Below, in pieces: positions 22,775 to 32,740 of a DNA stretch of 64,000 nt. A program made the translations under genes and the position numbers. The notes below the pieces were generated by a model. It was not told where the DNA came from and ran no database searches. It saw only the letters and a program-made list of their open reading frames with translations. Origin of the DNA: Jaltomata sinuosa (lineage: Eukaryota > Streptophyta > Magnoliopsida > Solanales > Solanaceae); contig QJPP01003519.1 in assembly GCA_003996215.1 (NCBI GenBank), positions 1 to 64,000 on the forward strand, given 5' to 3'. The first letter of the stretch is position 1. The number at the start of each line of letters is the position of its first letter.

Positions 22775-24482
22775 TCAATCTAACCAGTCACAAACTCTAG
22801 GAACACAGGTATGACCCTCAATCCTCAGAACACCCTCCGAATCGAAGGTCACCTTCCTGGCCTCACCACTCAACACCTTATCACGAATGACCCTCAACCT
22901 TGCATCATAAAACTGATGTGCCTGAATTTGCACCAATAAGAAAGATCTAGCCTCAACACAAGCGAGAATACAACCCACCTCAGAAATGTCAAGTGTAACA
23001 AACCTATTAGCCAAGGAATGGATATCCAAAGCTATATGTCGCTCCTCTACTGCTAAGTATGCCAAGCTACCCATATTCACTGCCTTTTGGCTCAAGGCAT
23101 CCACTACCATGTTTGCCTTGCCTCCAATGACAAAGAATGGATATGTCATAGTCCTCAGTAGCTCCAACCACCTACACTGCCTCAAATTTAGATCTTTCTG
23201 GTAGAAGATGCACTAAAGACTACTATGGTCAGTGAAGATCTCACAATGCATTCAATACAGATAATGCCTCCAAATCTTCAACACGAAGACTATCGTTGCT
23301 AACTCTAAGTCATGAATTGGGTAGTTCCTTTCATGAACCTTATCTATCTTGAAGCATAAGAAATAACCCATCCCTACTCCATTAATACACAACCCAAACC
23401 AATACCTAAAGCATCACAATACACTGTCAACCCTTGACCCTCGACCTTCGATCGAAAGAGTAAGAATAGGAGCTGAAGTCAATAAGGCCTTGAGATTCAG
23501 AAAGCTCACCTCGTACTTGTCAGACCACTGGAAATGGACATTTTTCTGAATCAATCTAGTCAATGGAGCCAATATAGAAGAAAACCCCTCCACAAACCCT
23601 CTGTAGTAACCTGCCAACCTAATAAAACTGCAAACCTCGATTGGAGAAGTAGGCCTAGCCCAATCACAAACTACCATAATCCCATCCTTGGACACCACGT
23701 GCCCCAATAAAGCCACACACTCAAGACAAAACTCACACTTAGTGAATTTGGCATATAATTAATGGTCTCGCAAGTTTTGAGGTACAACTCTCAGTTGCTG
23801 CTCATGATCCTCTATACTCCTTCAATATACAAAAATATCATTTATGAACACAATCACAAAAGAATCCAAGTAGGCTCTGAACACATGGTTCATCCACTCT
23901 ATAAAAGTTGCTGGGGCATTGGTTAAAAAAATGACATGACTAGGAACTTATAATGGACGTAGACTCCTAAATGTAGTCTTTGGGATGTCCACAACCCTAA
24001 TCCTCAACTGGTGATACCCGAACCTCAATTCTATCGTAGAGAACACTACTGCACCCTGCAGCTGGCCAAACAGATAATCAAATATGTGGCATCAGATACA
24101 TGTTCTTAACTATCACTTTATTCAACTGCCTATAGTCAATACACATATGCATGAACCCGTCCTTCTTCTTCACAAATAGAATCATAGAACCACACGGAGA
24201 TACACTAGTCCTGATGAACCCTCTACTCATTAGATATTTGAGCTGATCCTTAAGCTCCCTTAACTCAGCCGGTGCCATCCGATATGGCAGAATAGAAATG
24301 GGTTGAGTGCCTGGCTTGACATTAATGCCAAAGTCAATGTCACAATCAGGAGAAAGACCCGGTATATCAGAAGGAAACACATTTGAATACTTGCAAACCA
24401 CGAGAACTGACTTAAGTAAAGGGGTAGTGGAACTAGTCTCATAGACGTAAGCAAGATATGCCAAACACTCCTTCCCAACCAA
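22775..24482 (-). pseudogene. Reverse transcriptase and RNase H of element C
   Basis: RT begins near 24480 with SNVFPSDIPGLSPDCDIDF, then YRMAPAELRELKDQL and MCIDYRQLNKV. The active-site FIDD motif reads FIND (about 23838-23850), so a catalytic Asp is lost. RNase H has WARPTSPIEVCSFIRLAGYYR upstream (the RT connection), then CDALGIGLGCVLM, DLELATIVF and FTDHSS with the acidic residues present, and ends in DALSQKAVNMGSLAYL. Several stops and frame changes break it, for example between 24078 and 23716 and between 23414 and 23185. Confidence 0.88.
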
Positions 24483-25450
24483 CCGCTAGGCGCTCAGGAA
24501 AGATATAATCCCTTTGGTATGTGGATATCGGCACCCTTCCATACTATAGGATGGATATTAGGCATCCATAGAGCAACAATCTTGGAAAAGCAATCCAAGA
24601 CTACATGGTAGAGGGACAACTAATCCATGACTAAAATCACATCAAAATCAACCATATCTAGCATAATCAAGTCTACCCATGTGTCAAATCCCAGGATAGT
24701 CACAACACAATCCCGATGTACATGATCCACTACTAAAGAATCTCCTAATGGGTTAGCTAAATACAAAGGCACAGGCAACATGTCACAAGCAGACTTCAGA
24801 CGAGTAGCATAATAAGCATACACATATGAAAATATAGACCTAGGATTAAAAAATACAAAAGCTGACTGATGACAAATGAAGATCATACCTGTGATGACAG
24901 TAACTGAAGCCTCTTCCTTTGATATCTCAGAAATGCATATATGTGGCTCTAACTGCCACATCCACTCGATCTACAAAACTAAGAACCACCTCGTGTACCC
25001 TAGGGACCACCCCTACTACCCTATGCACTACCTCTGGCTAGTGGTGCTAGAGCCCTGGAGGCCTGCACTAGCTGATCCGATCGTCTATAGTGCTGCACCA
25101 AAGGACACTCCCTAGAAAAGTGGCCTAACTCACCAAAATCATAATAACCTCGGCCAACCATACCTTACTATGATAACCCAGCTGAATTAGAATGACTACC
25201 ATATCCTGTGTACCCATAAGGATCACCTCGCGAAGACTGAATCAAACCTTGACTACTCTGACCCTTAGTAATTTGTAATGCTTCTTGAACAGGCCGGCTT
25301 GGATGGAAATGTTGCTGATGCTGACCCCTACCAATGTAGCCTCTGCCACATATTTGTGAGCTACTATAACTTCCCTAATAGCTGGGCCTCTTATCACTAT
25401 CCCCTTGGGCTTCTTATTACTGCCCCCTTAGGACACGTAAAGTACACCCT
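24483..25450 (-). pseudogene. Gag C-terminus, zinc knuckle and protease of element C
   Basis: Gln- and Ser-rich gag C-terminal sequence (25130-25450) leads to a zinc knuckle remnant reading YDFGELGHFSREC (about 25090-25130), where the first two Cys have been lost. The protease (24620-24961) reads VFFNPRSIFSYV where relatives have DPGST, so the catalytic Asp is Asn and the Gly is Arg. DCVVTILGFDTWVDLIMLDMVDFDVIL completes the fold. The left end of gag is absent: the sequence changes to the LTR of D at 25451, and only the first codons of gag survive on the other side of D (36299-36330). Confidence 0.82.
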
Positions 25451-26917
25451 TGATAAGTTTATAATCTACCAACTTATTGAGCCTTTATTCATGAATTATT
25501 GCCATATTTTGATGAGAATTGGAGGTACTTATTGCTTTTATTCTTGTCAATGTAACTATTCTTGGTAAAATGAAGAAAGCAAAGGATTTGAACCTAAAAA
25601 GTTTAAAATAAAGTTAAAGTACGAAGGTGATCAAAAAGGAAAGAATCAATTAAGAGAGGCAAAGTGATGTGCAAGTCGTAAAGAGGCACCTGCATTTAGA
25701 AGGTGCATCGCACATGGGGGATTAAAAATTTCCTGAGCAGTCACTCATATGCAAGCCGCACTTTGTCAATGGTGATCACCCATCCCCTCGCACTTGACTC
25801 ACATACTACTGGAACTTTACTGCCTAAGAATATAGGCACCTACGATCTACAAACCTCAAAGGGCGATCACAGGTGCCTTTGCACTTCCATCATACATGCC
25901 CCAAAGTGTATTTTGTCCAATTAGGTGTGACATATTTGGGAAGGTTTTAAAACCCTTTTTGGGATTTATACTAAGAATTATTTAGCAGTTTTTGCTTTTC
26001 CAAGTAAGAGTATTGAGAGCACACTTTTCTCTTCTTGTTCTTTATTGTAAAACACCATTTGTAAGGAATTTTGAGCTTGGAATTTGAACTTAGCTTACAT
26101 AATGAATGGAATTTTGGGAAATCCAATTGGTATCATCTTTTATTCCTTTGATATGAGTAGCTAAATTCTATTCTAGGGGTTTGTGCATAATGGGTGTTTG
26201 AATTTAGTAATGGATATTGATTAATTATATTTATAATTGATTATATAGTATGGGTCTATTGAATTCTTCATGTTTTAACTATAAAATTGATGGTTGCAAA
26301 TATTGATTGAGTTTACTATATTTGTGATTTCTTCAAAAAGGAGTTCATTAATTGGGTAAGAATTCAATAGTGGGAATTTGGAATTTCCACTTTATATTAA
26401 GGCTAAAAATATCTTTATTGAAGGAAATTCTCATCTAAGAATCAAATCTAGAGATAGTTTGATTCACCCAAGCATTAATTGGTTTGTTTAAGGTAAAGCT
26501 ATGGGGCTTGAACAAAAACCATAGTAGATATATTTGGAGGGTTGAAAGACTACCAAATATAGCCTAAACCAAGCTATCCATACCTTTAGTCAAAAGTTTG
26601 CATGATTTATGAAATTCCTATCCCATTGTAGAACCCCATCGGATGCATACCCCTAGTCTTCCTTCTCTTGATTACTCACATTATGTTTACATCTTATTTT
26701 GTCAAATTGCGAGCTATTTTCCCAAACCATTTCCCCCTAAATTTACTTTTATTTTCTCAAACAATTGCTCACTCTAGTGACTTGAATTTTGACGTTTAGT
26801 GGCAAGCCATCATCCAATTATCCGTGGATTCGACCGCGACAACCCATTGGGTTACTTACTTGTTTTTCTTGGCGATTGTTACCACCTTCTTTGGGAGAGT
26901 GCTTTTGAATGTCATCA
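25451..26917 (+). mobile_element. 5' LTR of element D
   Basis: It starts TGATAAGTTTATAATC and ends GAATGTCATCA (1,467 bp). It pairs with the 3' LTR (34851), for example ATCTACCAACTTATTGAG in both. Near the end lies GTGGATTCGACCGCGAC, the Athila LTR terminal phrase. A region with GCATC and CACATG repeats (25660-25910) is probably U3. Confidence 0.92.
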
Positions 26918-26921
26918 AAAA

Positions 26922-26939
26922 TGGTTCCATTGCTAGGCA
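26922..26939 (+). promoter_or_regulatory. Degenerate primer binding site of element D
   Basis: TGGTTCCATTGCTAGGCA stands exactly where TGGCGCCGTTGCCGGGGA is expected. Relative to the tRNA-Asp site of H it differs at several positions, many of them C-to-T or G-to-A. Confidence 0.7.
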
Positions 26940-27041
26940 ATGGTTCTTGATTTGACATTTTATTATCGTTTATTTCACTTCTGTTGAGTGTTTGTTCTTT
27001 TTTACTTTTTTATTATTTGTGTTGTTTTGAACAGGTTGCCC

Positions 27042-28130
27042 ATGAGTCAAGCGAGTGATAAAGAAACTGTGGACGGATTGATGGATGTCTAGGATGAAAC
27101 TATTGTTCATGCCACTGTGGGTGCCGTTCGACTACCTCTTACCATTGGCAATGCGGTATTCCATGTAACAAGTGCAATGTTGCATTTGACACAAATGAAG
27201 GGACTCTTTGAAGAGCTAGTCCACGAAAATGCCAATCGACATATCCAAAATATGGTCTAGATTTGTCATCCCTACAACATCCATAACATAACTCAAGAGT
27301 CAATACAACTTTGGTTATTCCTATTTTCTCTTATGGGTGAGGCAACCGCGTGGCTTGAAGATCTCCCAAGGGGCTCTATTATGACTTGGAATGGACTAGT
27401 TGAAGCCTTCTTGGTCAGATTTTTTCCACCCTCACGCATGATGCAACTAAGGGATGGGATTATCCATTTTTGACAACTACCGGATGAGCCATTGCATGAA
27501 GTATGTCTAAGATTCAAGAAGAAGCTATTGTTATGTCCAAACCATGGTTTGCCAGAAGAGTTCCTTCTCCAAAGATTCTATCAAGCACTAGAATCTATGA
27601 ACAAATCAGTGGCCAATAACATAACATGTGGAACTCTCATGGACAAAAACTATGGACTTGCTTTGGCAATGTTAAATTGAAAGACAAAAACTAATAGAGC
27701 ATGGAACCCGAGAGATGCCGAAGAGTCGTCGGGTGTTATTTTCTCTATAATGACTAATGAGATGATGAAAAAGTAAGAGGAGAGAGATGAGACCATGGAC
27801 AAATTGATGACTTAGATTGCTTTCTTGGCCAAGTATGTGATAGAAACAGGGACCAAAAGTTTTAGTGTCATGGGTACTTATGGTTCAAAAGACCACGATG
27901 AAGTTGGTTCTTACGCATCGGGGAATGAGGAGCTTTTTTATCTATTGGCAGGTTCTCGCCTGGCGTATCAAGGTGCCAATCAAGGCACCTTACAACCAGG
28001 GGATGATAATCAATGTTGGAGAGACCATGAGCGAGATCGTTAAAGGAAAGGTGATAGGTATAATCATCAAAGAAATAACCCTTATGTTCCTCCAACCAAG
28101 GCAAATGCTTCTCCTTATCTATCGAGTGTG
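27042..28130 (+). pseudogene. Athila-type Gag of element D
   Basis: The frame starts with ATG at 27042-27044, 8 bases after a T-rich tract ending in CAG (AG at 27033-27034). The gag domain shows YNIHNITQESIQLWLFLFSL, GEATAWLEDLPRGSIMTW, VEAFLVRFFPPSRMMQLRD and CPNHGLPEEFLLQRFYQALE, homologous in order to H's gag. Stops include TAG after GLMDV (27090-27092), TAG near 27258, TGA near 27471, TGA at 27678-27680 and others. The gag-to-protease linker (from about 27825) is worn. Confidence 0.88.
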
Positions 28131-29143
28131 AGTAATCGTGTACATTTAAAGTTTGAAGACATATTTTCACAAGTTCTAAAAGACGTCGTGATTGAGAAGA
28201 AGAAAAAGACGTCGTGATTGAGAAGAAGAGTGATGAAAGTCCAGTTATTGGGGTGAAACTTAGTGCACCCAATGTGATTGTTAATGATAACAGCTCGCAT
28301 AAGGAGAAGTACAAGACCGAGTCACCTCCTCAAATTGTAATTGAGATCGAGAAGGAAACCTCGAGTGTGCCAAGGCCATTGAATAAAAATCCTTCTCCAT
28401 ATCCTCAGAGGTTTATCAAGAAAAAGGAAGATAATCAATTCAAAAATTTTGTAGACATGTTCAACAAACTATCTATTAATATTCTTTTGGTTGACGCTCT
28501 TACGAAAATGCCAGATTATGATAAGTTTATAAAAGAGGTTCTAAAGAAGAAAAATGTGATTGATGCGGGGACGGTTGAAGTGTTCCATAGTTATAGTGTT
28601 GTGATGACAAGTAATATAGCCCCTAAGTGGTAACATCTGGGAGTTTTCACTATCCTTTGTACCATTTGTGTGTTCTTATTTAGAAAAACCTTTTGTGACC
28701 TCGAGGAAAGCATCAATTTGATGCTCCTCATGATATTCAAAAAGTTGGGGTTAAGTCCTCCTAAACCCACTCTAATGAGGTTGCTAATGGCTGACCATTC
28801 GATAAAAAGCCTAGTAGGAATATTGTTTGATGTATTGTTGAAGGTAGACAAGTTTATATTACTGGCTAATTTTGTAGTTTTGAATTGTGATGTTCATCTT
28901 AAAGTGCCTATTATCCTAGGACATCCATTCTTAGCTATGGGAAGAGCCCTATTCAATGTAGAGTTGGGAGAGCTCAAGTTCCGAGTAGAAAGCGAGGAGG
29001 TCACATTCAACATTTGTCAACAAATAAAGCCTCCGAATGAGTATAGAGTGATTTCTGTAATTGCTACCATAGAAGAGCTGGTTGAAGATCCATGGAGAGA
29101 TGGATATGGAGATAAACCACCAAATAATAAGTTGTGTATCTAG
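28131..29143 (+). pseudogene. Athila-type protease of element D
   Basis: From 28214 the frame carries the basic linker with NQFKNFVDMFNKLSINILLVDAL, stops at 28631-28633, and resumes in another frame at 28670 with FCDLEESINLMLLMIFKKLGL, ADHSIKSLVGILFDVLLKVDKF and VPIILGHPFLAMGRALFNVE. The catalytic Asp is kept, but the usual Gly-Ala-Ser after it reads Glu-Glu-Ser. A small duplication of GACGTCGTGATTGAGAAGAA (about 28180-28230) sits at the linker. Confidence 0.87.
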
Positions 29144-29440
29144 AATGATGGTAACAAGAAGGAACTCGGGAGATTGACAATGCCTAAGCCACAAAATTTG
29201 GTGGGAGTGCACTTGGATCCTAATGACACCCTCCACTTGTCCGTGTCTATGATATTGTTAACTAGGCAATGAGAAGAGGTAACGAAGATCTTGAAGAAGT
29301 ACTTCTGATGTTTTGGTTGGGATTGTGCCAATCGTATTGGCATACACCTGGGCAATGATTGATTTGTGAGATATTATCATCGTGCCATGACGTATAATCA
29401 AGCCATTCTTGGGAGGCAACCCAAGTGTTTCTAGTTTATT
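29144..29440 (+). pseudogene. Pol stub of element D
   Basis: KILKKYF-CFGWDCANRIGI resembles the start of the RT region (the stretch just before the RT core), then the sequence jumps to AILGRQPKCF, a phrase usual at the far end of Athila pol. All RT, RNase H and integrase motifs between them are absent, so about 3 kb has been deleted near 29345-29390. Confidence 0.6.
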
Positions 29441-31237
29441 TCTTTTACCTTTGTTGTTTTTGGTGTGTTTTAGGAATGCATGGAGATTGAAAAATGGCTA
29501 AGTGAAAGAAAAGTTACAGAAGGCGTATGCACCATAGCATGCGGTCCACATATGGCATTTTGTGGCCGCAGGTGGCATTGCCATGTTGGCAGTTCACCGA
29601 AGAGAAAAGTCAAAAATCAGTAGGTACGTGGAAGCAAAGGGGCAAAATGCCCCACCAGGGTTGCATCTCACACATCTGTCGCATGTTAATCCAGAAACCT
29701 AGCAATAATTCAATTAAGAAATCATCATTTGTGAAGTGACATGCGAAACACACATCGTCATGTGCAAATCATATATTGCATGCAAAATCATGTATGTTTG
29801 AAATTCGTTTGACCTACCCATTGAGCGACCCGACCTAAACTTTGACCCACCCCTCCTCTTCTCCTTTCTCCCTTTAAACCATCACCTTTAACTCATTTTC
29901 TCTCACAACTCTCACAAAGCCTTTATTACTCTCTACCAATCTTCAAAACTTTCCTGTCAATCTCTTTCTCTTACACCACTACTCCACCACCACTATGCCA
30001 CTGCCCCGTACCAATTTCTTCGGTGAAAAAGTTTGAGTATCCATTATTAAGCACAAAAAGCTTCAAGTTTTTGCTCTTAATAATCTCTTCTTCACTTGTG
30101 GTAAGTTTCCCAATGTTAAATCCTTGTTTTTATGTATATTGAGAACATTATTAGTGAAGCATTCTAGTTTGTTCTACCATAGTGAGTTTTAGGTGAGATC
30201 TGAATTTTGAAACCCAATTTTGGGGTCTAATGTTGTTTTTACCTGCGAAGAACTTGGTAGAATCGTGTTTATAGAATGATGCATCCCATTTGTGATAGTT
30301 TTTAGCCTATAATTGTGCATTTTGGGTGAAGTATGATGTAACTCACTTGTGATGATGCATAGTTTTCCCCAATGATAGATTGTGAGACGTTGTTCTTAAG
30401 GGCAAATCGTCATCTTTGCAAGTATTTGGTTAAATATTATTGTGTGGGCTGATATTATATATAACACTATGCCCTTGTGTTGTTTTAATGATTAAAATTG
30501 TTTTATGAGCGCTTTGGTTGAGGGTAGTGAACTCTTGTTGCATTGAATGTGCTGAATGATTTTCATGAATGCTTAATGTTCTCGATGATAGATGGAGTAA
30601 CATCCTTCTTAAGGGAAGTCGTTAAGCATATCTCTCATAATTTTTGGGTCTTGTTGGTATGTGATGTTTTTCGAGGAAGTATGAGTACCCAAATAACTTA
30701 AAAATAGGTCAACTAGTGCTTGTTCTTCCTTAGCCCTGTTAAATTATGTGTTCAATGCCTTGTTCGCACTGGCATTCCACATGTATTGCTCTATGAATCG
30801 CATATGCAAAGCACAAGAAAATGATGAGTTGAAAAACTCTTACTGTTTCTATATCCATTTTGCATGGGACATGCAGATCTTCACATGTGAAATGCATGAG
30901 GCATCACATGTCTATGTTAAAATTTCCAGCCTACTGCTTTTAAGGGCGAAGGCATATGCGATGCGCAAAAAGGATGAGGTGGTTCACACTTGCCTTCACT
31001 CCTTACATCTGCTCTTCCTAGGTTTCTTGCCAGCATGGGCGAAGTGACTTGCGAAGCGCAAGTCTCCACTTGTGATTCACATGTGACTCGCACATGTCAT
31101 CAGTTTACCTAGTGTGTTTTTCTTCTTCTATGCATTCAAATTTCTTTTTATTTCTTAACTTTTTTTTAGCATTTTCCTCTTTAATTATTGCAAAAATACA
31201 AAAAGATTTTGTTATTATTTTAAGTACTATTTTGCAG
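29441..31237 (+). other. Long leader before env-position ORF of D
   Basis: Non-coding. It contains a C/T-rich stretch (29840-30020) that resembles a plant 5' untranslated region or initiator, two copies of a conserved motif (about 30370-30420 and 30584-30620), a zone rich in CACATG and GCGAAG (30850-31100), and a T-rich tract ending TTTTGCAG (AG at 31236-31237) directly before the ORF. Confidence 0.5.
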
Positions 31238-32740
31238 ATAATATCTTCTGGCAGGGGAAATTTTGGCGCAGCTCATGAAGGCCCCCTACTCCTCCCACCT
31301 CGGCAAGCAATCCCAAAGAGGGGAAGAAAACTCCCATTGCTGCCTCAGTATCTCCTATAGAATTTACTGTGGAGGAGAGGATCTGCTTCGGGGTAGAGGG
31401 CACAAAATCCCTCTATGATAAAGAAAATACATAGACATCTTTCACTCCAGAGTGTAGCTTCAAACTTGCAGGCATCAGGGAAGATCTGCCCAACTTCCAT
31501 CTCTAATTCACCACGCGCCAGTGGTTCCCCTTTTTAGATGTGCCTGGAGGCCACTACTCCGAGGTAGTCCATGAATTTTACGCCTCTTACCAAGCAAAGA
31601 AAGACTCAATGAAGCACATGGGTAATGTTGATGATTTCCCTTGATTAGATTGGGTGACAGTCCGAGGTAAAAAGGTTCACATTACTCTGGCGGATATCAA
31701 CTACATATACTGGGATACCCCTATTGATCCAGCACAAGAATATTAGGCTAAGGTCCTTCTAAAGGATAAACCGCTAGCCTGGGATGCCTCTATCATTGCT
31801 CTTGGGAAACCACTTTGGGAAACTATGGGGGCCAATTCCTCGTCAGAGTTTTCATTTTGAGGCACGCCTATCATTTGACTTTGTATGCTCCCATTTCTTA
31901 CCTTCTAAAAATGATCAGAAGGTTACATATGAGGGTGCCATTCTAGTAGCCTCCATCATGTCAGGAGCACATGTGTATTTTTGTGAGATTGCGATGGTGG
32001 TAATCAAAAGAAAAGCATGTCAGCTTGGTACTTCATTTCCCTACCCCGTGCTTATCTGTAAGTTGTGTGCTAGGGCTGGGATCCAGTACTTCCCTTTGGA
32101 AAAATCTCCCCCTGCCACTGGAGTGATTGACATAGAGAAGAACACATATATTGATGCCCCTGAGATGAAAAAGTGCAAGATGAATCTTAAGCCCACTACC
32201 TCCTCTTCTACTAGATGAATCTCTGGTACTCCTACTCCCATAGAGTTGGGAAATCCTACACCTGCTTCCCCTCCTAGACTATCACCTTTATCCTTAACTG
32301 GCTTTCAAAAGCTGGTCACATGACATACTCCCATGATAATTAGTTGAACACTCTGGCCAAGAAGCTGCCAGGCATGATTTAGAGGACTGTGAAGAATGAT
32401 ATGAAGGATATAGTGGATAGCGTGTTCAAACTGTACAAAAGGATGGATGTTGTGGAGCATGTTTTGACCGCTATCAGGAGGGATGTCAACAAGACTAAGG
32501 GGAAGGCACCAATGCGGCTATAGATTTGAGTGCTTTTGAGGAAGCCATGGTTACAGCCTGCCCTGCTCTTGGCCCAATAGATACTTTATTTGCTGCCTTG
32601 GGTAGATAAGATGAGGAGCTTGATGATGCACAGGATCCAGGACTATTGTAGGCGTCATATGAGTCTCATCATATTGCACAGTCTCGCCAGAGGGTAGCAG
32701 GCACCATTTCAGAGGCAGCAGAGCAGAAGAAGAAAGAGTA
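31238..32740 (+). pseudogene. Env-position ORF of element D (plant retrotransposon-specific family)
   Basis: This is the same protein family as 15844-17145 in G. The first part runs through FTTRQWFPFLDVPGGHYSEVVHEFYASY (31510-31600) and KKVHITLADINYIYWDTP (about 31670-31720). The second part (31784-32218, another frame) has ARLSFDFVCSHFLPSKND, VTYEGAILVASIMSGAHV and FPYPVLICKLCARAGIQYF, followed by a Ser/Thr-rich tail. Stops and at least one frame change break it. The tail continues with charged sequence to about 32740. Function of the family is unknown. Confidence 0.78.
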
